DNA of 64,000 nucleotides from Myxococcus sp. (GTDB lineage Bacteria > Myxococcota > Myxococcia > Myxococcales > Myxococcaceae): assembly GCA_014879945.1 (NCBI GenBank), contig JACSRE010000242.1, forward strand, positions 160,316 through 224,315, written 5' to 3'. The translations under genes and the position numbers were made by a program. Position 1 is the first letter of the stretch; each line of letters opens with the position of its first letter. The notes below the pieces were generated by a model. The model was given only the letters and a program-made list of their open reading frames with translations, was not told the origin of the DNA and ran no database searches. This document shows, piece after piece, positions 24,644 to 32,901 of the stretch.

Positions 24644-25887
24644 GGGCTCGCGCCGTCACCCTGGCCCAGTGGCTCCTCCTCGGCTCCGTCATCGGGGTGA
24701 TCTGTGGGACCGCCTCGGCCGCCTTCCTCTGGCTGCTTGAGCTCGCCACCGACTTCCGCGGCGCGCACGAGTCGATCGTCTTCGCGCTGCCGCTCGCGGG
24801 CCTCGGCCTGGGCTTCGTGCTCGAGCGCTTCGGCCAGTCGATCAAGGCCGGCAACAACCTGGTGATCGACACCATTCACGACGACGGCCCCGAGGTGCCG
24901 CTGCGCATGGCGCCGATGGTGTTGATGGGCACGGTGGTGACGCACCTCTTCGGAGGCAGCGCAGGCCGCGAAGGCACGGCGGTGCAGATGGGCGCGAGCC
25001 TCTCGGACTGGGTGTCACACCGCCTGGGCGTCGGCCGGCAGGTGCGGCGGCAGTTGCTGGCGGCCGGGGTGGCGGGCGGCTTCGGCTCGGTCTTCGGCAC
25101 CCCCATCGCCGGCGCCGTCTTCGGGCTCGAGTTCGTGGTGCTCGGACGCCTCGAGTACGCGGCGCTGGTGCCGGCCCTGGTCGCCTCGGTGGTGGGCGAT
25201 CTCACCACGCGCGCGCTCGGCATCGGCCACACCGCCTACCCGGCCTCGGCGTCGGTGCCGCTCTCTCCGCTGTTGGCGCTCAAGTGGGTCGTCTTTGCCG
25301 CCGCGATGGCGCTCGCGACGGTCGCCTTCATCGAGCTGACGCACTTCATCAAGCGGGTCGCCGAGCGTCGGGTGGCCCGGCTGCCGGTGCGCATGTTCCT
25401 CGGGGGCGTCGCCGTGGTGGCGCTGTGGCAGGTGGTGGGCAGCAGCGACTACCTGGGCCTGGGCGTGCCCACCATCGTGCGGGCCTTCTCCGACCCCACG
25501 CTGCCTGCCAGCGCGTTCGCCCTCAAGATCCTCTTCACGGCGTTGACCATCGGCGTGGGCTTCGTGGGCGGAGAGGTGACGCCGCTGTTCTTCGTCGGGG
25601 CGGCGCTGGGGAGCGTGCTGGCCCGCCTGCTGGGCCTTCCGCTCGAGCTGGGGGCCGGCGTGGGCCTGGCGGCGGTGTTCGCGGCCGCGTCGAACACGCC
25701 GCTGGCCCTGTCGATCATGGCGATGGAGCTGTTGGGCTCGGGCGTCTTCCCCCACGTCGCGATCGTCTGCGTCCTGGCGTACCTCTTCACCGGGCACCGC
25801 AGCATCTACCCATCGCAGCGGCTGGCCCTTGGCAAGCTGGGCGGCGCGGTGGAGCCGACCACGCGCCTGCGAGATCTCGACGGCTGA
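24640..25887 (+). CDS. CLC-F type fluoride/proton antiporter (EriC-F)
   Basis: A 415-residue CLC family membrane transporter. It carries the signatures I associate with the fluoride-specific clade rather than chloride CLCs: GNNLV (71-75) where GSGIP is usual, GREGT (109-113) in place of GK/REGP, and GGEVTP (310-315). Such proteins export fluoride in exchange for protons and confer fluoride resistance. ATG overlaps the agmatinase stop. No fluoride riboswitch was seen at the operon head, so expression appears tied to the upstream genes. Confidence 0.87.
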   Translation: MRARAVTLAQWLLLGSVIGVICGTASAAFLWLLELATDFRGAHESIVFALPLAGLGLGFVLERFGQSIKAGNNLVIDTIHDDGPEVPLRMAPMVLMGTVVTHLFGGSAGREGTAVQMGASLSDWVSHRLGVGRQVRRQLLAAGVAGGFGSVFGTPIAGAVFGLEFVVLGRLEYAALVPALVASVVGDLTTRALGIGHTAYPASASVPLSPLLALKWVVFAAAMALATVAFIELTHFIKRVAERRVARLPVRMFLGGVAVVALWQVVGSSDYLGLGVPTIVRAFSDPTLPASAFALKILFTALTIGVGFVGGEVTPLFFVGAALGSVLARLLGLPLELGAGVGLAAVFAAASNTPLALSIMAMELLGSGVFPHVAIVCVLAYLFTGHRSIYPSQRLALGKLGGAVEPTTRLRDLDG

Positions 25888-25891
25888 GGGG

Positions 25892-26554
25892 CTACTCGGC
25901 GTTCCAGTCGGACGCGGGGAGCACCTTCCACCCGGTGTCCACCTTGCCCGACTTGAAGCGCACCACGCGCAGCGGCCACTCGCGGGGCGTCTTGGCGGCG
26001 CCCTCGGTGCTCAGCACCGTCCACCGGTGCACCTCGATGGAGTACTTGCCCGCCCCGCCCGCCTTCGAGAGCACCGCGCGCATCGGGTTCTTCGGGTGCC
26101 AGTACACCTCTTTGCCGACGCGCATCACGTACGAGAGCGTGGGGTGTGCCTTGGTGAAAGCCGCCGCCTTCTCGCGCGTGGGGCCGAGCATCTTGGTGGC
26201 GTCGGCCTGCGACAGCTCGGTCATCTTCAGATCGTCGCCGATCTGATCCATGCCCATCAGCTTGGTGAGCGCGGAGTGCCCCGCCTTGTCGAGGTCGTTC
26301 ATGCTGTGCACCGCGTGGGTGAGGTCGGCCTCTTCTTTCTTCACCGGGTCCTTCGCCTTCAGCTTCCAGTTCTCGAGGGCGAACAGCTGGGCGTTCATGG
26401 TGACGCCGCCCAGCAGCAGATCCTTGCCGGCCTCGTCACCCGAGCCGGTGAGGGCGTTCAGGTAGGTCTCGGCCACCTTCCTGGGCTCGGCGTCGTCCTG
26501 CGCGAGGACCGGACCGGCGGAAAGGGCAACCAGGAGCGTCAGCGTTCGGAGCAT
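25892..26554 (-). CDS. Secreted protein of unknown function
   Basis: A 220-residue protein with a clear signal peptide (LLVALSAGPVLAQ). The mature part has charged helices followed by a beta-rich C-terminal half (LSYVMRVGKEVYWHP, KYSIEVHRWTVL). I do not recognise a family; it looks like a periplasmic binding or inhibitor-like fold. It faces convergently into the CLC gene, ends 4 bases away, and is divergent from the HtrA gene at 26618. Confidence 0.8.
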   Translation of the reverse strand: MLRTLTLLVALSAGPVLAQDDAEPRKVAETYLNALTGSGDEAGKDLLLGGVTMNAQLFALENWKLKAKDPVKKEEADLTHAVHSMNDLDKAGHSALTKLMGMDQIGDDLKMTELSQADATKMLGPTREKAAAFTKAHPTLSYVMRVGKEVYWHPKNPMRAVLSKAGGAGKYSIEVHRWTVLSTEGAAKTPREWPLRVVRFKSGKVDTGWKVLPASDWNAE

Positions 26555-26617
26555 GGGCCGGTTCTATCGCAGTTGTGGAATGAGCGGGCGGCCGCAGCGT
26601 TTATGCTCCCCAGCCTC

Positions 26618-27901
<1,284 letters not shown>

Positions 27902-27909
27902 CGGGTTTG

Positions 27910-27937
27910 TTGACCTGCCCACCCCGCCATCTACGGT
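27910..27937 (+). promoter_or_regulatory. Promoter of the PEGA pseudokinase gene
   Basis: TTGACC (27910-27915), a 16-base spacer and TACGGT (27932-27937), then seven bases to the ATG at 27945. Predicted leaderless message. Confidence 0.55.
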
Positions 27938-27944
27938 CGGTTCC

Positions 27945-29753
27945 ATGCGGCCAGTCCGGTACCAGGTGCTCGGGCCACTGCACGCCGGGGAAGGCTCTCG
28001 CGCGCAGCTGGGTCTCGCCGTCTTCGAAGACGGCCGGGCCGAGCCCTGCGTGGTGGTGCCGGTGCCCGAAGAGGCCGAGAAGGACGCGGCGCTCCTCGAG
28101 AAGATCAGGAAAGAGACCGAGCACGCGGCGCAGCTCGATCATCCGAACATCGTCACCGTCTTCGGGTTCGCCCCGCTCGAGAAGACCTCGGCCCGCATGG
28201 TGGAGTTCGCCGACGGCGAGTCGCTCCGTCGGGTGCTGAACGTCTCGAAGGCGCTCGCGCCCCGCCTCGCGGCGCGGGTGGTGATCGACGCCTGCACCGG
28301 CGTGCACTACGCCCACCTCGCCGGCAACGACGACGGCTCCGCGCTGGTGCACGGCGACCTGCGGCCCGAGACGATCCTCCTGTCGTTCGCGGGCGTCACC
28401 AAGGTCACCGGCTACGGGGCGCTCGCCTTCGCCCCCCGTGAGATCGGCGGGCAGCGGGTGAAGGGCCGGCGGGTGCACTCGTCGCCCGAGCAGATCATCG
28501 GCGGCCGCGAGGCGATCACCATCCCCAGCGACGTGTACCTGCTGGGCATCACCTTCTACGAGCTGCTCACCGGGGTGGTGCCCTGGGCCGATCAAGGTGA
28601 CGGGTTCGATCAAGCGGTGCTCTCGTACCCGCTTCCGCCCGCGACGCCGGGCCTCATCCCCGAGGCGCTGGTGCCGGTGCTCGAGAGGGCCTGCCAGAAG
28701 AAGGCGGCCCAGCGGTACCCGACCCCGCTGGCCTTCCGCGAGGCGATCGAAGCGGCGCTGGGTGACGACCTCGCCACCACCGACGAGCTGTCGACCTACC
28801 TCGACTCGCTCTTCCCGGGCTCCGGCGCGGTGCGGGCCGAGCGCAGGCGAACCATCGACGCGGGCATCGCCGAGTTCGCGCGGCAGCAGTGGGCCAGGCG
28901 CGACAGCAAGACGGTGCCGGTGGTGCAGGCGCCGCCGCCTCCTCAATCGCCCCAGCCGCCGCCCCCGCCCCCGCCGTCTGGCGCCTTCCAGGTGGTCAAG
29001 CCGGTGACGCCGAAGCAGGCGCCGGTGAGGCCACCGCCGCCGCCAGAGCCCATCGACGTCGAAGAAGAGGAGCCGAAGAAGGACGGCTCGTCGACGCCGT
29101 GGGTGATCTTCCTGCTGGTGATCGTGGTGGCGGCCAGCGGCTACTTCGCCTGGAGCAAGGCCAACGCGCCGTTCGAGTCGCCCAGCCAGGTCGTGCGTGA
29201 CGCCGACCCGGTGCCCGAAGCGAAGGTCGAGCTCGACGCGGGCGCGCCGCCGCTGGCGGTGGTGATCGATGCCGGCGAGGGCGCCGACGCAGGAGCCCCC
29301 GAGGTCGCCGCCGCGGTCGTGGTCGACGCCGGCGTCGTCGCGCCAGTCGCGCTCGCGGTGACCATCGAGTCCCGGCCGACGGTCGAGCTCTCGATCGACG
29401 GCGCCGTCGTGGGCACGACGCCCTGGAGCGGGCCGCTCCCGCTGGGCACGCACAAGCTCAAGCTCGAGAACAAGGACCTGCTGGTGAGCGCGGCCCGCAC
29501 CCTCACGGTGCAGGGGACCGAGCCCATCACCCAGACGTTCACCTTCGAGAAGGGCACCGTGGGCGTCAACGCCCCGCCCGGCGCGGTGATCTTCATCGAC
29601 GGCAAGAAGCAGGGCGTGGCGCCGCTGGCGAACGATCTGTCGATCTACGAGGGCTACCACCGCATCCTCGTGAAGGTCGGGCAGGCCCAGTGGACCGAGG
29701 CCTTCAGCCTGTTCTCTGGTCAGCGCGTCAGCTTCAACGTCGAGCTGGAGTGA
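27945..29753 (+). CDS. Membrane pseudokinase with PEGA-like repeats
   Basis: A 602-residue protein. Residues 1-290 have a Hanks kinase fold but lack key residues: no ATP-binding Lys in the VVVPV strand (36-40), HRDLK replaced by HGDLR (136-140), and DFG replaced by TGYG (155-158). It is therefore probably catalytically dead. A Pro-rich linker (about 325-370), one membrane segment (about 383-402), an acidic Ala-rich stretch and two PEGA-like beta repeats (about 465-602) follow outside the membrane. It may sense envelope state or scaffold other kinases. It is downstream of an HtrA protease and has its own promoter. Confidence 0.88.
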   Translation: MRPVRYQVLGPLHAGEGSRAQLGLAVFEDGRAEPCVVVPVPEEAEKDAALLEKIRKETEHAAQLDHPNIVTVFGFAPLEKTSARMVEFADGESLRRVLNVSKALAPRLAARVVIDACTGVHYAHLAGNDDGSALVHGDLRPETILLSFAGVTKVTGYGALAFAPREIGGQRVKGRRVHSSPEQIIGGREAITIPSDVYLLGITFYELLTGVVPWADQGDGFDQAVLSYPLPPATPGLIPEALVPVLERACQKKAAQRYPTPLAFREAIEAALGDDLATTDELSTYLDSLFPGSGAVRAERRRTIDAGIAEFARQQWARRDSKTVPVVQAPPPPQSPQPPPPPPPSGAFQVVKPVTPKQAPVRPPPPPEPIDVEEEEPKKDGSSTPWVIFLLVIVVAASGYFAWSKANAPFESPSQVVRDADPVPEAKVELDAGAPPLAVVIDAGEGADAGAPEVAAAVVVDAGVVAPVALAVTIESRPTVELSIDGAVVGTTPWSGPLPLGTHKLKLENKDLLVSAARTLTVQGTEPITQTFTFEKGTVGVNAPPGAVIFIDGKKQGVAPLANDLSIYEGYHRILVKVGQAQWTEAFSLFSGQRVSFNVELE

Positions 29754-29818
29754 TGCTGGTCGCCCTCGTCGCGGCGCTGGCCGTGGGCGCGACGCCGCGC
29801 CCAGCCGATGTCGACTGA
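29753..29818 (+). CDS. Possible 21-codon signal-peptide ORF
   Basis: The ATG overlaps the stop of the pseudokinase gene (TGATG). It encodes a signal-like peptide, MLVALVAALAVGATPRP, then ends at TGA 29816-29818, inside the next frame. It could be the N terminus of the following 77-residue frame separated by a frameshift, or a short unused ORF. Confidence 0.3.
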   Translation: MLVALVAALAVGATPRPADVD

Positions 29819-30041
29819 GCATCTGGCGCGCGCCGACGCCGCCCGGGTCGCCTCGGAGCTCGAGCGGGTGGACGAGGCGCTGGCAGCCGTCCAGCCGGTG
29901 ATCATCGGCGCCGGCATCGGGCTGGTGGCCTTCGTCGGCGCCTTGCTCGAGCACCTGTTCGTCGAGGCCCCCGCCCGCGCCTCCCAGCATGAGCGGCTGA
30001 CGGGGTACCGCCGGGCGCTCGAGCTGCGCCTGACGCCCTGA
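29808..30041 (+). CDS. 77-residue protein with one membrane segment, possibly the body of a frameshifted gene
   Basis: The frame encodes a helical protein with one hydrophobic stretch (VIIGAGIGLVAFVGALL, near 31-47) and a basic tail. No ribosome binding site precedes its ATG, which lies within the preceding 21-codon ORF in another frame. Joining the two frames would give a single secreted or anchored protein of about 97 residues. The function is unknown. Confidence 0.45.
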   Translation: MSTEHLARADAARVASELERVDEALAAVQPVIIGAGIGLVAFVGALLEHLFVEAPARASQHERLTGYRRALELRLTP

Positions 30042-30045
30042 GCGC

Positions 30046-30088
30046 GAGCACAACTCGGCCCACCGCCCGGGTGGGTGAAGTTGTTCTC
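30046..30088. terminator. Long hairpin between convergent genes, possible bidirectional terminator
   Basis: The inner stem CCCACC/GGTGGG (30059-30064, 30070-30075) sits in an outer imperfect stem GAGCACAAC/GTTGTTCTC (30046-30054, 30080-30088, one mismatch). It sits between the + strand ORF ending at 30041 and the - strand gene ending at 30142. No strong T-run follows in either direction. Confidence 0.45.
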
Positions 30089-30141
30089 GGTCTCAGAATT
30101 CGCAGCGCGCGACCACGAGCCGGCGACACCGCTGCCTGAGC

Positions 30142-31341
30142 TCAGCTGGTGCGCGCGGTCTGTCGAGCGGTGATCAGGGTCTCGTAGCTGCGCGACACTC
30201 CCTGGCTGACGATCAGCAGCTCACCGATGTCGGGCGGCGTCACCTGGCCGGGCCCGTTGTCGACGTAGAGAATGTGCACGGGCTTGCCGCGCACCAGCAG
30301 GGGCATCATCACCGCCGTCGTCGGCGCCGGCCCCCCGAGCATCTTGTAGAACACGTCCATCCCGGGGGTGCGCTTCATGGGGCCGATGAAGTGGCTGCGC
30401 AGATCGCGCACCATCTTCAGCGAGTTGTCCTCGCGCAACGACACGCCGATGCGCTGCACGCCCTGCGGCGTCACGCCCTTGCCCATGCCCTGCCAGCCAG
30501 TGACGAGGTCTCCGCGCACCGACAGCAGCAGCGCCCGGCGGAACTTGCCCTTGGCGAAGCGCAGCACCGTCTGGGCGATGTCCTCGCGATCCTGGCTCTG
30601 CTGCAGCAGTTTGGTGGCCTCGGCGAAGGTGAGCGCGGGCAGCTGGGGCTTCGGCACCACCAGCGGCGGCGGGGGCTGAACCGGGGCCAGCGGCTGGGGA
30701 GGCGCGTCGAGCAGGGCCCCACCGACGACCGGGGCCTCGTCCTCCACCACCACGTCGCCCTCGATGACCGCCTCTTCGAGCTCGGGGGCCGCCGCCTGCG
30801 CGTAGAGCGCGGCGAAGTCGTCTTCGTTGATCAGATCGCCGACGTCTCCGGGCTTCGGCTCGCCTGCGCCCGACGCCTTCGACGGCCGCAGGGTGTTCAC
30901 GTCGATCGGCCGCATGGGCCGAAAGGCCTTGGCGTGCTTGCGCAGCAGCTGCGTCATCCGGAACTCGGGAATGACGACCTGCACCACACGCTTGCCCGTC
31001 TTGAAGCCCAGCGCGTCGAGGGCCTCGATCTGCTTCGGGTGAATGATCGCGACGGTCAGCTTGGTCGCGTCAACCCGCATCGGCACCACGTCTTTGTCGT
31101 CGTAGAAGGCCGCGTCGGCCACCGCCAGCGCCGCCGGGTCTGGAACCATCTCGCCGGACGCGAACGGAATGTTGTGCTGGCGACCCAGCACCCGCGCGAG
31201 GTCGACCTCTTTGACGAAGCCGAGCTCGACGAGGTTGGTGCCGAGCCGGCCCCCGTGAATCACCTGGGTCTCGAGGCCCTCCTCGAGCTGAGGCTGGGTG
31301 AGCAACTTCTCTTCGAGCAGCAGCTTTCCAAGTCGTGGCAC
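30142..31341 (-). CDS. MshEN (GspE N-terminal) domain protein without an ATPase
   Basis: A 399-residue protein. Residues 1-140 are the MshEN/T2SSE N-terminal type (LGKLLLEEKLLTQPQLEEGL, GGRLGTNLVELGFV, PMRVDATKLTVAIIHP). Some MshEN domains bind cyclic-di-GMP. A Pro-rich acidic linker (about 150-240) leads to a C-terminal GAF-like or related sensory domain (about 245-390). There is no PilB/GspE ATPase core. It is probably a cytosolic c-di-GMP-responsive adaptor (inference). TACAGT lies eight bases before the ATG. Confidence 0.82.
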   Translation of the reverse strand: MPRLGKLLLEEKLLTQPQLEEGLETQVIHGGRLGTNLVELGFVKEVDLARVLGRQHNIPFASGEMVPDPAALAVADAAFYDDKDVVPMRVDATKLTVAIIHPKQIEALDALGFKTGKRVVQVVIPEFRMTQLLRKHAKAFRPMRPIDVNTLRPSKASGAGEPKPGDVGDLINEDDFAALYAQAAAPELEEAVIEGDVVVEDEAPVVGGALLDAPPQPLAPVQPPPPLVVPKPQLPALTFAEATKLLQQSQDREDIAQTVLRFAKGKFRRALLLSVRGDLVTGWQGMGKGVTPQGVQRIGVSLREDNSLKMVRDLRSHFIGPMKRTPGMDVFYKMLGGPAPTTAVMMPLLVRGKPVHILYVDNGPGQVTPPDIGELLIVSQGVSRSYETLITARQTARTS

Positions 31342-31366
31342 GCGCGCGCACTGTACACCCGGCGCG

Positions 31367-31759
31367 TCACGGTGGCGCGTCGAAGGGGTGGTGGCTCAAG
31401 CCGACCAGGGTGCCCTCGGGGTCGCGCACGTAGAGCGTCCACCCGGTCTGCTTCTCGAGCTTGACGCCGCGTCGCGCCAGCTCCGCGAGCACGCCCGCGC
31501 GTGACGCGGGGTCGATGCGCAGCGCGATCATCGAGAGCCCCAGCGTGCCCTGCCCGCCCTCGGCGAGGTGCTCCACCGCGAGGAAGCCGGCCTGCTCGCC
31601 GGCCCCCAGCGACAACCACACGCTGCGCAGCGAGCCGTCGTCGCGGTGAAAACGCCTCGCCTCGGTCAGCCCCAGCACCTCGCGGTAGAAGGCCGACACG
31701 CGCTCCACGTCACGCGCCTGGAGCGCGAGGTGGTGGAAGCCGAGGCTCTGAATCGTCAC
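31367..31759 (-). CDS. VOC/glyoxalase family protein
   Basis: A 130-residue single-module vicinal-oxygen-chelate protein: FHHLALQARDVERVSAFYREVLGL, then a second half ending LYVRDPEGTLVGL. The His and Glu positions expected for metal binding are present. The GTG start overlaps the stop of the 56-codon gene (GTGA). The substrate (glyoxalase I, dioxygenase or fosfomycin-type) cannot be told from sequence alone. Confidence 0.88.
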   Translation of the reverse strand: MTIQSLGFHHLALQARDVERVSAFYREVLGLTEARRFHRDDGSLRSVWLSLGAGEQAGFLAVEHLAEGGQGTLGLSMIALRIDPASRAGVLAELARRGVKLEKQTGWTLYVRDPEGTLVGLSHHPFDAPP

Positions 31760-31926
31760 GGCAGCGAGTCGAGGTACTTCCGGATCGCCTCCATCATCGG
31801 AGACGGCTCCTCACGCGCCGGCGCCAGCTGCGCCTGAACGAGCTTGAGCTTGCGGCCGGAGTAGTCGAACCCGGCGGCGGGCGACTGCTGCGGTTGCGTC
31901 ATGGCCAGCATCGAGCGCGGAGGCAT
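31756..31926 (-). CDS. 56-residue hypothetical protein
   Basis: A short ORF placed exactly between two coupled genes: its ATG overlaps the RHH stop (TGATG) and its TGA overlaps the VOC GTG start. The sequence has a disordered N terminus (TQPQQSPAAGFDYSG) and a helix at the end (MMEAIRKYLDSLP). Tight packing supports it as real. The function is unknown. Confidence 0.65.
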   Translation of the reverse strand: MPPRSMLAMTQPQQSPAAGFDYSGRKLKLVQAQLAPAREEPSPMMEAIRKYLDSLP

Positions 31927-32147
31927 CAGTCCTCCTCCTTGCGATCGTACTTGGTGAGCAGGTCGTCGACCGCCTCGCGCAGGTACTCCGACTGCGCGAT
32001 GCGCGTGCGCTTCGACAGCTCACGCAGCTTCTCGACCTTCTCCTGCTCGACCAGCACGTGGGTGCTGACGACCTCGCGGTCGGCCTTCGCCATCAGCTCT
32101 GGCTCTGAGCTCTCCGCAACGGGGACTGCCATGGGCGCGTCGTGCAT
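31926..32147 (-). CDS. Ribbon-helix-helix-like small protein
   Basis: A 73-residue protein. The C-terminal half (THVLVEQEKVEKLRELSKRTRIAQSEYLREAVDDLL) fits a CopG/RHH DNA-binding domain: one strand, then two helices. The ATG giving MHDAPMAVP was chosen because AGGAGA (32157-32152) lies four bases upstream, one of the few clear ribosome binding sites here. It heads an operon with the 56-residue protein and the VOC protein and may regulate it. Confidence 0.8.
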   Translation of the reverse strand: MHDAPMAVPVAESSEPELMAKADREVVSTHVLVEQEKVEKLRELSKRTRIAQSEYLREAVDDLLTKYDRKEED

Positions 32148-32226
32148 TTCGTCTCCTGTGTGGCGCAAGCGACAAGGCGCTACAGCCCTGTGCTGACCGG
32201 ATGAGACGACGCGTTGGGGTGGTGGT

Positions 32227-32262
32227 CAAAAAAACAGCCCCGACTCGGTGACGAATCGGGGC
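32227..32262 (-). terminator. Rho-independent terminator downstream of tRNA-Met
   Basis: On the minus strand a 7-bp GC stem (GCCCCGA/TCGGGGC) is followed closely by seven T residues (A-run 32228-32234 on the + strand). It lies directly after the tRNA 3' end. Confidence 0.85.
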
Positions 32263-32277
32263 CGGAAGACTTGGTTG

Positions 32278-32351
32278 TGGCCAGGGACGGACTTGAACCG
32301 TCTACCTGCGGATTATGAGACCGCCGCTCTAACCAGATGAGCTACCTGGCC
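32278..32351 (-). tRNA. tRNA-Met (CAT)
   Basis: A complete 74-base cloverleaf: acceptor GGCCAGG/CCTGGCC, D-arm GCTC...GAGC, anticodon loop CTCATAA (anticodon CAT), T-loop GGTTCAAGTCC and discriminator A. CCA is not encoded. The anticodon stem has a T-T mismatch at its inner pair. The body resembles elongator Met more than Ile2 (lysidine) or initiator tRNA. Confidence 0.93.
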
Positions 32352-32375
32352 GACTGCTTGGTGAAACGGGCGCGG

Positions 32376-32404
32376 TCTCTACATGGCCGCTGCCGGGGCT
32401 GCAA
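32376..32404 (-). promoter_or_regulatory. tRNA-Met promoter
   Basis: Minus-strand TTGCAG (32404-32399), a 17-base spacer and TAGAGA (32381-32376). Predicted start about 18 bases before the tRNA 5' end. Confidence 0.45.
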
Positions 32405-32426
32405 GCACCACGACGGGGCGCTCGAG

Positions 32427-32867
32427 CTACTTCTGACGGGCCTTCACCGCGCGGTGGTCGACCAGCAGGCACCGGTCCTGAACGACGTCGATGCCGGCCT
32501 CGACCAGCCGCTGCGCGAACGCGTCGTCCCGAATGCCCAGCTGGAGCCACACCGCCTTCGGCTTCGCGGCCAGCAGATCGTCGAGGTGCGGCATCAGATC
32601 GACCGGCCGACGGAACACGTCCACCAGGTCCACCGTGCCGGGCACGTCGGCCACCTTGCGGTACACCGGCTTCCCGAGAATGGTGGTGACCTCGGGGTAG
32701 TAGACCGGCACCGGGATCACCTCGAGCCCCTGCTCCGCGAGGTAGGCCGGCACGTAGAACGCCGCCTGGGCCGACTGCGCCTCGGTCTTGATGCCCAGCA
32801 CCGCGATGCGCCTGGACCTGCGCACCAGCTCGGCCACGCCTGCCTCGTCGTCGATCACTCGCGCCAT
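32427..32867 (-). CDS. CoA-binding domain protein (YccU-like)
   Basis: A 146-residue single Rossmann-like CoA-binding domain: RRIAVLGIKTEAQSAQAAFYVP, IPVPVYYPEVTTILG, YRKVADVPGTVDLVDVFRRP and VWLQLGIRDD. It matches the stand-alone family related to succinyl-CoA ligase alpha subunits. The ATG at 32867 was chosen because the upstream frame is antisense to the next gene. TACCGT ends seven bases before it. Confidence 0.88.
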   Translation of the reverse strand: MARVIDDEAGVAELVRRSRRIAVLGIKTEAQSAQAAFYVPAYLAEQGLEVIPVPVYYPEVTTILGKPVYRKVADVPGTVDLVDVFRRPVDLMPHLDDLLAAKPKAVWLQLGIRDDAFAQRLVEAGIDVVQDRCLLVDHRAVKARQK

Positions 32868-32901
32868 GCCGGTGACGGTAACCGTGGGTAGAGTGCCGCG
32901 C
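32868..32901. promoter_or_regulatory. 34-bp divergent promoter region
   Basis: Minus-strand TACCGT (32880-32875) and plus-strand TAGAGT (32889-32894) each lie seven bases from their start codon. An 11-bp palindrome (ACGGT-A-ACCGT, 32875-32885) overlaps the minus -10 and could be an operator. Confidence 0.4.

Noticed and set aside
31756..32147. RHH protein plus 56-residue protein as a toxin-antitoxin pair
   Set aside because: The 56-residue protein lacks RelE, PIN or other toxin features, and the pair is tightly coupled to a VOC enzyme instead.
32278..32351. tRNA with CAT anticodon read as tRNA-Ile2 (lysidine)
   Set aside because: The acceptor and anticodon stem sequence resemble elongator Met more than Ile2, although sequence alone cannot fully exclude it.
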